DNA of 64,000 nucleotides from Bacillota bacterium (GTDB lineage Bacteria; Bacillota; Clostridia; Acetivibrionales; Acetivibrionaceae). The position numbers and the translations under genes were made by a program. The notes beneath the pieces are model-generated. The model made no database searches. It was not told the DNA's origin and was given only the letters and a program-made list of their open reading frames with translations. The first letter of the stretch is position 1. Every line of letters begins with the position of its first letter. Shown here piece after piece: positions 1 to 9,313 of this stretch. The DNA is taken from the NCBI GenBank assembly GCA_023398495.1, contig JAEWSG010000129.1:1-64000 (forward strand). The letters run 5' to 3'.

Positions 1-148
1 AATCAGTGGCAGATATCTTAAGAATTTAACGGTAAAACCGAATGGTAAATTACCAGCCTTTTATTCAGGTCAACATGCGGTCACGAAATGTTGTAGCGGA
101 ATGGTCAAAGAGCGTGAGCAACAACACACATCATGCAAGGAGGAAAAA

Positions 149-904
149 ATGAAAACAAGGTACTATTTTAACATTGCGATTTTAATTGTTGTATCCGCAT
201 TTCTGCTTTCAGGCTGCGGTCAAAACTCAGTTGAAAAGACTTCAGCTTTGCCAACCTCAGCCACTAACACCCCAGTATCGACTGATAGTGATACTCAAAT
301 CGAACCCAATTACATTGAAAGACTAGAATCAGAAGGTTATAGCAAAGAAGAAATCGAAGCTTCACAAGCTTATGTCAGTAGAGTTGTGCTGCAATTAAAC
401 GAGATCGAAACATTCGGAAGCATTTATGCACAACCTGCGGGTATTGAAAGTGTAAACACTGATGATACTTCCAAATATTCTGAGCTATTGTCAAAAATAG
501 ATGAGAAAAAATCAGTATACTATCTCGCCAAATTAAACAGAATTTTTAAAAGCATGGAGGATGCCTTCAACGAATATATCTTCTCTTTGCAGTCAGGCCT
601 TGATATTGAAACATATTTTAAGGATAAGGAGAAATATAATGAAGCAAAGAATGAAAAAATAACGGTTATAAACTCCGATAATTTTATAACCTCCAAGGAT
701 ATTGAAGAAAAGGCTCTTGAAAAGCTGCAAAATATGAACAATTCCAGCAAGAGCCCAAATCAGATAGTTCCAGGAATGAACAATCCAAATCAGAATCTGT
801 CGCCTGATTTAATAAACCCGCAACCTGACCTTCCTATTGTAGAAATTCCTCAACCTATTGATCCTTCGCAGGAAATAAAAAACAAGTTGGGTCCTCAGTT
901 TTAG
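149..904 (+). CDS. Putative lipoprotein of unknown function
   Basis: 251 residues. The ATG at 149 is chosen because a strong AAGGAGG lies 5-11 bases upstream; an in-frame GTG further upstream has no ribosome site. The N-terminus is a lipoprotein signal: a positively charged start, a hydrophobic stretch and the lipobox LLSGCG, so the mature protein should be tethered to the outer face of the membrane by its cysteine. A Thr/Ser/Pro-rich spacer follows, then a charged, probably helical middle region, and the last 50 residues are Asn/Pro-rich low complexity. I recognise no catalytic domain. It converges on the EF-G-like gene downstream. Function unknown. Confidence 0.75.
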   Translation: MKTRYYFNIAILIVVSAFLLSGCGQNSVEKTSALPTSATNTPVSTDSDTQIEPNYIERLESEGYSKEEIEASQAYVSRVVLQLNEIETFGSIYAQPAGIESVNTDDTSKYSELLSKIDEKKSVYYLAKLNRIFKSMEDAFNEYIFSLQSGLDIETYFKDKEKYNEAKNEKITVINSDNFITSKDIEEKALEKLQNMNNSSKSPNQIVPGMNNPNQNLSPDLINPQPDLPIVEIPQPIDPSQEIKNKLGPQF

Positions 905-930
905 GCGTCGGACAGCTTTATGCCACAAAA

Positions 931-988
931 TATGCTCCCTTCGAAGCAGACAGTTTTTAATATTCGAGCCACCTGCCAAGGGAGCATA
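931..988. terminator. Inverted repeat between convergent genes
   Basis: An 11-bp perfect inverted repeat (TATGCTCCCTT at 931-941, AAGGGAGCATA at 978-988) lies between the lipoprotein gene and the convergent EF-G-like gene. On the minus strand the right arm is followed by a short T-rich stretch. The loop is long (36 bases), so a role as bidirectional terminator is plausible but not certain. Confidence 0.45.
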
Positions 989-1019
989 TAAATAAAGATT
1001 ATTCTATTTTGTATATCAA

Positions 1020-3107
1020 CTATTCTAAATCACTAACTTCCAATCTATGCTTGGATTGCTCAATTACTTTCTGGCTTACGTTAGGCGGAGCTTCCTCGTA
1101 ACGTTCAAACCAAAGTTTGAATCTGCCCCTCCCTTGAGTCATAGAGGTCAGATCGGTAGCATACTTAAACATTTCTGCCTGAGGAACTTCTGCCAGAACC
1201 TGTTGTATACCTCCATCCTGTGGATTCATCCCCAGAACTCTTCCTCTTCTTTTATTTAAGTCGCCTATAATTTCTCCCATGTAACTATCGGGTACATATA
1301 CCTCAACGTGTGCTATAGGCTCGAGCAATACAGACGATGCCTGTTCAAGGCCTTTCTTATATGCCAGATGAGCAGCAATCTTAAACGCCATTTCAGAGGA
1401 GTCGACTGCATGATAAGATCCATCCACCAGAGTTGCCTTAAGATTAACCACAGGATAACCTGCAAGAACTCCCTTTTTAATACTTTCCTGTAACCCTTTC
1501 TCAACAGCCGGGAAATACTGTCTTGGAACAGCACCTCCGAATATCTTTTCTTCAAAAGTCAACCCTTCAGCCTGACCCGGTTCAAACTCAATCCAAACGT
1601 GCCCGTACTGACCATGGCCACCCGATTGCTTTTTATGCTTTCCTTCAACTTTAACCTTCTTTTTAATAGCCTCTCTATAAGGAACAATAGGGTCTGTAAG
1701 ATTTACCGATACGCCAAACTTTGATTTAAGTTTGCTCACAATTACATCAAGGTGAATTTCCCCTACTCCTGAAATAATGGTTTGATGCGTCTCTGTATTT
1801 AGCGAGACCTTGAAGGTAGGATCTTCATCCTGAAGCCTGTGAAGGCCGGTACCTATTTTTTCTTCATCCCCTTTTGTCTTTGGCTCAACAGCCATCGAAA
1901 TGACCGGTTCGGGGAACTCGATCTTTTCCAATTCTACCGCATTTGACTGGCTGCACAAAGTATCATTTGTATTAACACCCTGGAGCTTGGCAACCGCTCC
2001 AATATCACCAGCTACAAGCATACTCACCGGTATCTGTTTTTTTCCTCTCAATACAAATAGCTGGGATATTTTTTCCGTTTTATCAGTAGTAGAATCGTAT
2101 ACTACCGAGTCAGACTTTAACACTCCTGAAAATACCCTCATCATTGATATTTTGCCGACAAACGGGTCTGCTATAGTCTTAAATACCAAAGCTGAAAGCG
2201 GAGCATTCTGTTCCACCTTCAGTTCAACAACTGTATCACTTCCGGGTTTAACAGCTTTAATAGATTCAGTCTCAATCGGTGAAGGCATCAATTGTATTAT
2301 TGAATCGGTAAGGAGCTTTACACCTAGATTATTTAAAGCCGATCCACAGAAAACCGGCACTAATGATCCTTCTTTAATTCCATCATGCAGCCCTTTTTCG
2401 AACTCTTCCTCTGTAAAATCAACTCCGTCAAAAAACTTGTTCATTAACTCTTCACTTGTCTCTGCAACAGCCTCTTTTAAAGCATTCCTAATCTCTTCAA
2501 CTTTATCCATTAGATTTGCTGGAATTTCTATATCTGACATTTTATCTTTATCAAATTTCTTTGCTGTCATCGTAACAAGATTCACATATCCTATAAATTT
2601 GCCATTCTCTGTTATGGGAATTTGAAATGCCACTATATTTTTTCCGAATGTGCTGACCAATTGTTCGAGCACTTTATAGAAGTCTTCATTTTCGTCATCC
2701 ATACCATTTACAAAAAACATTCTAGGGAGGTTACTTTGATTTGCATATGCCCATGCCTTTTCAGTTCCAACTGCAACACCACTCTTAGCAGACACTAAAA
2801 TTATGGCACTGTCAGCAACTCTGATTCCTTGCTTAACTTCTCCTACAAAATCGAAATATCCGGGAGTATCAATTACATTGATCTTATGATCTTTCCATTC
2901 ACATGGACAAATAGAAGTGCTAATGGAGCTCTTGCGTTTGATTTCTTCAGGGTCAAAATCCGATGCCGTCGTTCCGTCTTCAACTCGACCAAATCTTTCT
3001 AAAGCTCCTGAATTAAACATCATAGCTTCAGCAAGAGTGGTCTTTCCGGCCCCGCCATGCGAGATCAGGCAGACATTTCTGATTTTCTCAGATGTAAAGT
3101 CTTTCAT
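1020..3107 (-). CDS. EF-G-like translational GTPase (second EF-G paralogue)
   Basis: 695 residues, the usual length of an EF-G-like protein. The GTP-binding domain has the P-loop HGGAGKTT near residue 17 and the G3 motif DTPGYFDF; EF-G domains II to V follow, including the domain IV stretch with SGGHGQYGHV. The G4 motif, normally NKxD, reads NGMD (FFVNGMDDEN), which should weaken guanine recognition if the family behaves like EF-G. EF-G-like paralogues of this type are common in clostridia beside a canonical fusA; their role is not settled (ribosome rescue or recycling and fusidic-acid tolerance have been proposed). The start at 3107 has AAGGGGGA upstream. It is not in a str operon, which supports a paralogue rather than the housekeeping EF-G. 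Confidence 0.85.
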   Translation of the reverse strand: MKDFTSEKIRNVCLISHGGAGKTTLAEAMMFNSGALERFGRVEDGTTASDFDPEEIKRKSSISTSICPCEWKDHKINVIDTPGYFDFVGEVKQGIRVADSAIILVSAKSGVAVGTEKAWAYANQSNLPRMFFVNGMDDENEDFYKVLEQLVSTFGKNIVAFQIPITENGKFIGYVNLVTMTAKKFDKDKMSDIEIPANLMDKVEEIRNALKEAVAETSEELMNKFFDGVDFTEEEFEKGLHDGIKEGSLVPVFCGSALNNLGVKLLTDSIIQLMPSPIETESIKAVKPGSDTVVELKVEQNAPLSALVFKTIADPFVGKISMMRVFSGVLKSDSVVYDSTTDKTEKISQLFVLRGKKQIPVSMLVAGDIGAVAKLQGVNTNDTLCSQSNAVELEKIEFPEPVISMAVEPKTKGDEEKIGTGLHRLQDEDPTFKVSLNTETHQTIISGVGEIHLDVIVSKLKSKFGVSVNLTDPIVPYREAIKKKVKVEGKHKKQSGGHGQYGHVWIEFEPGQAEGLTFEEKIFGGAVPRQYFPAVEKGLQESIKKGVLAGYPVVNLKATLVDGSYHAVDSSEMAFKIAAHLAYKKGLEQASSVLLEPIAHVEVYVPDSYMGEIIGDLNKRRGRVLGMNPQDGGIQQVLAEVPQAEMFKYATDLTSMTQGRGRFKLWFERYEEAPPNVSQKVIEQSKHRLEVSDLE

Positions 3108-3342
3108 ACCAATTCCCCCTTATTTTTTAATATATTTAAAACTAACCTTTAGGTTACGAAGGATTATGTACAACGTTAAGACTTTAAAATAGGATATTTT
3201 TTTGTTATTCTTTAGTATTCTATTAATCTTTAATTTTCCCTTTTTCCAATAAAAGTTTTTATCTTGCTTACATTATAATATATGTACTAATATATGTAAA
3301 TAATGAGTATCATTTCTCCAGCCCTTATATCGCTGATTCTTA

Positions 3343-3371
3343 TTGACAATTCCATATTATCATTGTAAATT
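3343..3371 (+). promoter_or_regulatory. Probable sigma-A promoter of the aromatic operon
   Basis: TTGACA at 3343-3348 and TAAATT at 3366-3371 are separated by 17 bases and lie about 160 bases ahead of the aroF start. The intergenic stretch 3108-3531 holds nothing else I recognise; I found no T-box or other aminoacyl-responsive leader. Confidence 0.5.
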
Positions 3372-3531
3372 ATAAGAAAGTAACAAATGGTCTGCATTTT
3401 TGGAGTATTTATTTCCCAGATAATTTAAATATTTTATGGCTGAATTTCCAGGGATCTATTCATTTTTTACACTGTTATGTAGAAGTACGGAAGAACGGAA
3501 GCCCATACGGTTAGAAAGGAAGGATAATTTT

Positions 3532-4557
3532 ATGATTATTGTAATGAAACCCAACTCAAAGGATGATGACATACAGGAAATTTCAAAAGTACTCGGTTCT
3601 CTTGGACTTGGAGTACATGTTTCAAAAGGATCTGAAAGAACAATTATAGGTGTAATAGGAGACAAAAGGAAATTAAGTGATGTTCCCTTAGAGTTAATGT
3701 CTGGAGTAGAAAAACTTGTTCCTATTGTGGAATCATATAAATTGGCAGGCAAAACCTTTAAGCCTGAATCAAGCGTCGTTGAAGTTAACGGAGTTAAAAT
3801 CGGCGGCAAGGAATTAGTCATAATGGCAGGCCCTTGTGCAGTAGAAAGTCATGACCAGATTATATCGGCTGCTATTGCTGTAAAAAAATCAGGAGCTCAA
3901 TTTTTGCGGGGCGGTGCCTTCAAACCCAGAACTTCTCCTTATGCTTTTCAAGGACTTGAGGAAGAAGGTCTTAAACTTTTAAAAGAGGCAAAGGATGCAA
4001 CCGGGCTGAATATAATAACCGAAGTCACCAGCGAAAAAGCTGTTGAAATTGCAGAAAAATATGTAGACATGTTTCAGGTAGGTGCAAGAAATGTTCAGAA
4101 CTTCCAACTCTTAAGAGAAATCGGAAAATCAAAGAAACCTGTCCTGTTTAAGCGCGGCTCCGCCACTACAATTGATGAATGGTTGAATGCCGCTGAATAT
4201 ATTATGAGCGAAGGAAATTATAATGTAGTTCTTTGCGAACGTGGAATCAGAACCTTTGAAACTGCAACCAGGAACACTTTAGATATTAGTGCCGTTCCCG
4301 TAGTAAAAAACATGAGCCATTTACCTATAATTGTAGATCCAAGCCATGCAGCGGGTAAAGCCCAATATATACTTCCTCTTTCCAAAGCAGCTATAGCTGC
4401 AGGTGCTGACGGTCTGATAATTGAAGTTCATCCAAACCCCAAATGTGCATTATCGGATGCATCTCAACAGCTAACACCGCAAGATTTTGACGATTTGTGT
4501 AAAGATATTGCCAAAATTGCCGAAATACTAGGAAGAGAGTTTAAACATGGCGGTTAA
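3532..4557 (+). CDS. aroF: 3-deoxy-7-phosphoheptulonate (DAHP) synthase, type I-beta
   Basis: 341 residues. It condenses phosphoenolpyruvate and erythrose 4-phosphate, the first step of the shikimate pathway. The N-terminal 90 residues form the ferredoxin-like regulatory domain typical of the Thermotoga/Bacillus class, followed by the TIM-barrel with MAGPCAVES, RGGAFKPRTSPYAFQG, the GARN segment and DPSHAAGK. ATG 3532 is preferred over upstream in-frame starts because an AAAGGAAGGA ribosome site precedes it and family members begin with MIIVMK. The gene overlaps tyrA by 11 bases, so the two are translationally coupled. The FL-type domain suggests feedback control by an aromatic end product (inference from the family). 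Confidence 0.95.
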   Translation: MIIVMKPNSKDDDIQEISKVLGSLGLGVHVSKGSERTIIGVIGDKRKLSDVPLELMSGVEKLVPIVESYKLAGKTFKPESSVVEVNGVKIGGKELVIMAGPCAVESHDQIISAAIAVKKSGAQFLRGGAFKPRTSPYAFQGLEEEGLKLLKEAKDATGLNIITEVTSEKAVEIAEKYVDMFQVGARNVQNFQLLREIGKSKKPVLFKRGSATTIDEWLNAAEYIMSEGNYNVVLCERGIRTFETATRNTLDISAVPVVKNMSHLPIIVDPSHAAGKAQYILPLSKAAIAAGADGLIIEVHPNPKCALSDASQQLTPQDFDDLCKDIAKIAEILGREFKHGG

Positions 4558-5644
4558 CAGCGTAGCATTTATCGGACTCGGACTTATTGGGGGTTCCCTG
4601 GCAAAAGCACTAAAGGAACGCTTGAATATTACCGATATTATAGCTGTTGATATCAGCACCCAGAACATAGATCAGGCTATAAAGGAAGGTTATATTACTC
4701 GTGGCAGTACAGAGATAACTGAGGATGTTTATAATTCCGATCTGGTTTTCATATGTACCCCGGTAAAAAATACTATTGAATATATAAAAAAGCTTTCCTC
4801 AAAAGTTAAGCCCGATTGTTTAATAACTGATGTTGCAAGTACAAAGTCAGAGATTGTAAATTTTGTTAATTCAATGGACAATCCTCCGCACTTTATAGGA
4901 GGACATCCAATGGCCGGCACGGAAAAGTCCGGTTTCAGATCAAGTTTGTCACATTTGTTTGAAAATGCATATTATATTCTGACACCGACTAAAAGTACCC
5001 GTAATGAAGACCTTGTTAATATGCAAAATATAATTGAGCACATTGGAGGTATTCCTTCAGTAATCGATGCTGAGGATCATGATTTTATAACAGCTACTAT
5101 AAGCCACGTTCCTCATATTATTGCATCAACACTGGTAAATCTGGTTGAAAAAACCGATTATTATGATAACAAAATGCAAATGCTTGCAGCAGGCGGATTT
5201 AAAGATATTACACGTATTGCATCCTCCAGCCCGGAAATGTGGGAAAATATAGTACTGAGCAACAAGTCAAAAATTGAAGGAGTTTTAGATGCCTTTGTTG
5301 AAACATTAAATGAATTCAAACAGTATATCAGTGATAATAATTCTAAAAACATTAATTACTACTTCAAAACTGCCAAGCAGCTTCGGGATTCTATTGCTGA
5401 TAACAGAAAAGGCTTATTGATATCACTTAATGAAATTATTGTTGATGTTGTAGATAAACCGGGTATAATTGGAGAAATTGCAACTATACTTGGTAATAAT
5501 GGAGTAAATATAAAAAATATTAATGTTTCAAACAGCAGGGAATTTGAACAGGGATGCCTGAGAATAACCCTACCGGATCCTGAAAGCGTTAAAAGTGCTG
5601 TGAGTTTATTGTCTGACAAAGGATATAAAGTGTATAAAATTTAG
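4547..5644 (+). CDS. tyrA: Prephenate dehydrogenase with C-terminal ACT domain
   Basis: 365 residues. It oxidatively decarboxylates prephenate to 4-hydroxyphenylpyruvate in tyrosine synthesis. The N-terminal Rossmann fold shows GLGLIGGSLA, the middle holds the catalytic-type segment GGHPMAGTEKSGF and the SHVPH histidine motif, and residues from about 295 form an ACT domain (VDVVDKPGIIGEIA) that normally binds an amino-acid effector, probably tyrosine. The ATG lies inside the last codons of aroF. The gene is monofunctional: no chorismate mutase domain is fused to it. It sits between aroF and aroA in one operon. Confidence 0.94.
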   Translation: MAVNSVAFIGLGLIGGSLAKALKERLNITDIIAVDISTQNIDQAIKEGYITRGSTEITEDVYNSDLVFICTPVKNTIEYIKKLSSKVKPDCLITDVASTKSEIVNFVNSMDNPPHFIGGHPMAGTEKSGFRSSLSHLFENAYYILTPTKSTRNEDLVNMQNIIEHIGGIPSVIDAEDHDFITATISHVPHIIASTLVNLVEKTDYYDNKMQMLAAGGFKDITRIASSSPEMWENIVLSNKSKIEGVLDAFVETLNEFKQYISDNNSKNINYYFKTAKQLRDSIADNRKGLLISLNEIIVDVVDKPGIIGEIATILGNNGVNIKNINVSNSREFEQGCLRITLPDPESVKSAVSLLSDKGYKVYKI

Positions 5645-5820
5645 AAATACTATTATATTTACCTAAGGGTCTTGCATAGTAATATTATTACCAGAGATCC
5701 AAAAATATAATTAACAATATAGCTGCAATTACACCTAGTACCATGCAGATACATCATTATAATTTTATAGTGTGCTGCAAAACGTACGACTCACTTACTA
5801 AAGGAATGGGGGAATACAGT

Positions 5821-7095
5821 GTGTTAATTGAACAAAGAGATTCTTTGAGGGGCGAAATAACGGTACCTGGCGATAAGTCAATATCTCACAGAGCAATACT
5901 TTTAGGGTCTCTTGCCAAGGGAACAACTGAAATTGATGGATTTCTGATGGGAGAAGATTGTCTTAGTACTATCGATTGCTTTAGAAAAATGCATGTTAGC
6001 ATAGAAATACTTGCTAACAACAAGATAAAAATTCAGGGTAACGGTCTTTATGGCTTAATTCCTCCATCTTCCACATTAAACGCAGGAAGGTCAGGAACAG
6101 CCCTCAGACTACTTCTTGGTGTCTTGGCAAGTCAGCCTTTTAATTCGATATTGACAAGAGACGAATCATCAGTCCGAAAGTCTATCGGGAAAGTTGTTAA
6201 ACCACTTAGGGATATGGGTGCTATAATCAACGGAAGAGATGACGGCAATTTATGTCCTCTGACCATATTTCCATCAAAGCTAAAAGGTCAAACCCACAAC
6301 CTTTCCTTAAGGGACACCAATATTAAATCTCCTCTTCTCTTAGCAGGACTTTATGCCGAGGGAAATACAAAGGTAATTGAAGCTGTAAAATCAAGAGACC
6401 ATACAGAACTTATGCTCAGTTACTTTGGTGCAAATATATCTGTTAATGGCTTGGAAGTAACCACCCATTGTGTCGAAAACCTGTTTGCTCAAAGCATTCA
6501 AGTTCCGGGGGATATTTCAATTGCAAGTTACTTTATTACAGCCGGACTTATAGTACCAAATTCCGATATAGTTATTAAAAATGTGGGTGTTAATCCTACG
6601 AGGACTGGAATCATTGATGTATACAGATCAATGGGGGCTAAAATCGAAATCCTGAACGAACGCACTGTAAGTAATGAAAAGGTCGCAGACATAAGAGTTG
6701 TATCGTCTTCTTTAAATGCATCAACCATTGAAGGTGACCTTATACCAAGACTTATAGATGAAATTCCTGTAATAGCAGTTGCAGCTACTATGGCCAAAGG
6801 TAAAACCACCATCAACAATTTAAAAGGTTTCAAAATTAAGGATTCCGGCAAACTCAAAATGCTTTCTACAGAGCTTACAAAGCTTGGTGCCTCAGTTCAG
6901 GAAACAGAAGATGGAATGGTTATTGAAGGCGGAAAGAAATTAACCGGTACAATTGTTGAAGGGTATAATTATCCAGCTATCACCATGGCATTATGTGTCG
7001 CAGGTCTTGTAGCTGATGGAGAAACCATGATAAGAAAAACTCAGGTTCTTGACATTGCATATCCGGAATTTATTTCGGTACTGAACAGACTTTAA
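5821..7095 (+). CDS. aroA: 3-phosphoshikimate 1-carboxyvinyltransferase (EPSP synthase)
   Basis: 424 residues. It joins shikimate 3-phosphate and phosphoenolpyruvate in the sixth shikimate step. Motifs include the N-terminal PGDKSISHRAILLGSLAKG, the substrate loop LNAGRSGTALRLL and RDHTE. I choose GTG 5821, preceded by GGGGGA with 7 bases of spacing; the longer upstream frame would add 26 unconserved residues. The loop LNAGRSGTA replaces the NAGT/LGNAG form of glyphosate-sensitive class I enzymes, so this is probably a class II-like enzyme (inference). The 176-base gap after tyrA shows no clear terminator, so the three genes are likely one transcript. Confidence 0.94.
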   Translation: MLIEQRDSLRGEITVPGDKSISHRAILLGSLAKGTTEIDGFLMGEDCLSTIDCFRKMHVSIEILANNKIKIQGNGLYGLIPPSSTLNAGRSGTALRLLLGVLASQPFNSILTRDESSVRKSIGKVVKPLRDMGAIINGRDDGNLCPLTIFPSKLKGQTHNLSLRDTNIKSPLLLAGLYAEGNTKVIEAVKSRDHTELMLSYFGANISVNGLEVTTHCVENLFAQSIQVPGDISIASYFITAGLIVPNSDIVIKNVGVNPTRTGIIDVYRSMGAKIEILNERTVSNEKVADIRVVSSSLNASTIEGDLIPRLIDEIPVIAVAATMAKGKTTINNLKGFKIKDSGKLKMLSTELTKLGASVQETEDGMVIEGGKKLTGTIVEGYNYPAITMALCVAGLVADGETMIRKTQVLDIAYPEFISVLNRL

Positions 7096-7126
7096 ATATA
7101 AGTTCCTACTCAAGATAACGAAAAAA
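7094..7126 (+). repeat. Short interspersed repeat (AAATATAAG / GATAACG family)
   Basis: The stretch carries AAATATAAGTTCCT and GATAACGAAAAAA, both found again at 27745-27846 and in pieces at 19424-19470, 25814-25830 and 47771-47796. Its first bases overlap the stop codon of aroA. Confidence 0.6.
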
Positions 7127-7127
7127 C

Positions 7128-7152
7128 AAAAGGGGGGCACTAGCTCCCCTTT
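7128..7152. terminator. Bidirectional terminator hairpin between aroA and the ABC-F gene
   Basis: AAAGGGG and CCCCTTT pair around a short loop. The hairpin lies between convergent genes and overlaps the stop codon of the minus-strand ABC-F gene. The trailing T-run is short on both strands. Confidence 0.55.
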
Positions 7153-9079
7153 AATCTTTGTTTATTGCTTCAATTTCTACAGCTAACGATTCCCAAAGTT
7201 CATAGAGTTCTTCAAGTCTGTTTTCCATTTCCACCTGATTATTGTGTAACTCCGTCAACCTGACATGATCACTTAGTACCTCTTCTGACTGCATCTCCAC
7301 ACTTAAATCTTCAAGAGCCTTTTCTAAAAGTGTAATTTCCTTTTCCGTATCCGAATACTGTTTTTCCAGCTTCCTTTTCCTCGCCTTTTCCTCTTTTGTA
7401 GCAAGGTGAGAAAGCTTGGCGGCAGATACAGCTTCAACCTGGTTATCTGGTTTTGCTTCAACCGAGACCTTGCTCTTATACTGTTTAAAACCTGAATAAT
7501 TGCCTATATAATCAATATATGAAGCTTGGTCTAATTCCACAATTCTTGTTGCAAGTTTGTCAATAAAGTACCTGTCATGAGAAACTATTATAAGGGTTCC
7601 TTCAAAATCGGCCAACGAATTCTCCAGCACTTCTCTGGAATTTATATCAAGATGGTTTGTAGGCTCGTCAAGAATCAGAACATTCGAGCCAGACAGCATT
7701 ATCTTTAATAGCGAAATCCTTCCCTTTTCTCCGCCGCTGAGCTTTGAAATCTCCTTAAAAACATCATCACCCGTAAATAGGAACATAGCCAGAGCAGTTC
7801 TGATGTCTGTCTGCGAAAGATTATCGCTTGCTTCTAAGAGTTCATCAATTATTGTATTGTTAAGTGTAAGATCCGAGTGCTCCTGATCGTAAAAGGCCAT
7901 CGTTGTATTATGTCCAAACTGAAAACTACCGGAATAGTCATCTATTTTTCCTGTAAGAATTTTAAGCAACGTGGATTTACCGCATCCGTTAGGCCCCAAT
8001 ACAAATACCCTCTCACTCTTCTTAACTTTAAAACTGAGGTTGTTAAACAACGGCCTGCCGGGATATTCCTTAGAAAGCCTGTCTATATTTAAAACATCGT
8101 TGCCGCTCTGGATTTCAACTTTAAAATCTATTCTTATTTTGCCAGGCAGGTTTTTGGGCTTATCTAGCTTTTCCATCCTGTCTATGGCTTTTTGCCTGCT
8201 TTCAGCAGCAACAATATTTTTCTCCCTGTTCCATCTTCTTTGCTGCTCGATAAAGGCTTCCATTCTGGCAATTTCTTTTTGCTGAAGCTCAAAGTGTTTT
8301 TGCTGAATTTCCCTGTCCTGCTCTTTTTGCTTTATATAATTTGTGTAATTTCCGTTATAAAATCTACACTCACAGTTCTCAATCTCAAGGGTTCTGTTTG
8401 TTATCCTGTCTAAAAAGAACCTGTCATGGGATATAATCATAATCCCTTTCCTGTAGCTTATAAGAAAGTCTTCCAGCCATTCTACCGCATTAATGTCAAG
8501 GTGGTTTGTAGGCTCATCCAAAAGAAGCAGATCAGGTTCTTCCGTCAATAACTTTGCCATAGCAAGACGGGTTTTCTGACCACCGCTTAAGCTGCTGGTT
8601 TTCAAACCAAACTCTTCCTCTTTGAACCCAAGTCCTTTTAATATTCCCCTTGTTCTGCTGTTATACTCATATCCACCATTACGAGAAAAATTATCACTAA
8701 GATTTGCATACTCCTTCATAAAAGAAGATAGTTTTTCCTCATTTTTCTCAACACTTATAAGCTTTTCCAGTTCTTTTATACGCTCTTCCATTTTTATTAA
8801 ATGGGAAAAAGCGGACAACACTTCTTCCAAGATACTGTTGGATGACTCAAGCTCAGAATTCTGAGCAAGATACCCTATTTTGCATCCTTTGGCAAGATAG
8901 ATTTCTCCTGTGTCTGCTGTATAGCTTGAAGTTATAATTTTAAACAGAGTCGATTTTCCTGCTCCATTAACTCCAACAATACCGATTTTATCTGTATCCT
9001 GAACACTGAAAGTGACATTCTCTAAAATTTGTCTGGTTCCAAAGGAAATTGATATATTATTACTTCCCAATACTATCAT
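7151..9079 (-). CDS. ABC-F family ATPase (ribosome-associated type)
   Basis: 642 residues with two ABC ATPase domains and no membrane segment. Domain one has the Walker A GVNGAGKST near residue 37, signature LSGGQ and Walker B LLLLDEPTNHLD; domain two has GPNGCGKST, LSGGE and VLILDEPTNHLD. Between them lies the charged linker characteristic of ABC-F proteins, and the C-terminal 100 residues are a predicted coiled coil rich in Glu and Lys. Known members act on the ribosome (translation quality control or antibiotic protection) rather than in transport. The closest sort by layout is the YdiF/Uup-like group. The ATG at 9079 has GGTGTG upstream. No antibiotic context is visible, so a housekeeping role is likelier than resistance. 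Confidence 0.9.
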   Translation of the reverse strand: MIVLGSNNISISFGTRQILENVTFSVQDTDKIGIVGVNGAGKSTLFKIITSSYTADTGEIYLAKGCKIGYLAQNSELESSNSILEEVLSAFSHLIKMEERIKELEKLISVEKNEEKLSSFMKEYANLSDNFSRNGGYEYNSRTRGILKGLGFKEEEFGLKTSSLSGGQKTRLAMAKLLTEEPDLLLLDEPTNHLDINAVEWLEDFLISYRKGIMIISHDRFFLDRITNRTLEIENCECRFYNGNYTNYIKQKEQDREIQQKHFELQQKEIARMEAFIEQQRRWNREKNIVAAESRQKAIDRMEKLDKPKNLPGKIRIDFKVEIQSGNDVLNIDRLSKEYPGRPLFNNLSFKVKKSERVFVLGPNGCGKSTLLKILTGKIDDYSGSFQFGHNTTMAFYDQEHSDLTLNNTIIDELLEASDNLSQTDIRTALAMFLFTGDDVFKEISKLSGGEKGRISLLKIMLSGSNVLILDEPTNHLDINSREVLENSLADFEGTLIIVSHDRYFIDKLATRIVELDQASYIDYIGNYSGFKQYKSKVSVEAKPDNQVEAVSAAKLSHLATKEEKARKRKLEKQYSDTEKEITLLEKALEDLSVEMQSEEVLSDHVRLTELHNNQVEMENRLEELYELWESLAVEIEAINKD

Positions 9080-9178
9080 AATTTCACACCTTACAATTTA
9101 GCAGCACATAATTAAATGTGCCCACTTGAATTAATAATTTCGTATCAATTGTAGCAGAAATGAGACTCTTAAGCAATA

Positions 9179-9256
9179 TTGACAATAAAATAACAAAGAT
9201 GATATAATCAAAGCACATCGAAATTAAACACTTGTTAATTTTTGATGTATTAACAA
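9179..9256 (+). promoter_or_regulatory. rex promoter with candidate Rex operator
   Basis: TTGACA at 9179-9184 and TATAAT at 9203-9208 are 18 bases apart. Just downstream of the expected start site lies the inverted repeat TTGTTAA (9232-9238) and TTAACAA (9250-9256). Each half matches the clostridial Rex half-site, but the 11-base spacer is longer than usual. Autorepression by Rex is a reasonable inference. Confidence 0.5.
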
Positions 9257-9313
9257 ACAACTGAGGGGATTCGCGTAATAAAATCCCAACCAAATTAATA
9301 TGAGGTGAATGTG

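Noticed and set aside
1900..2625. 241-codon plus-strand frame
   Set aside because: It is antisense to the well-supported EF-G-like gene and has no ribosome site or recognisable domain.
3108..3531. T-box or other aromatic-amino-acid leader before aroF
   Set aside because: No T-box sequence or specifier-type stem was found; only a promoter-like pair is visible.
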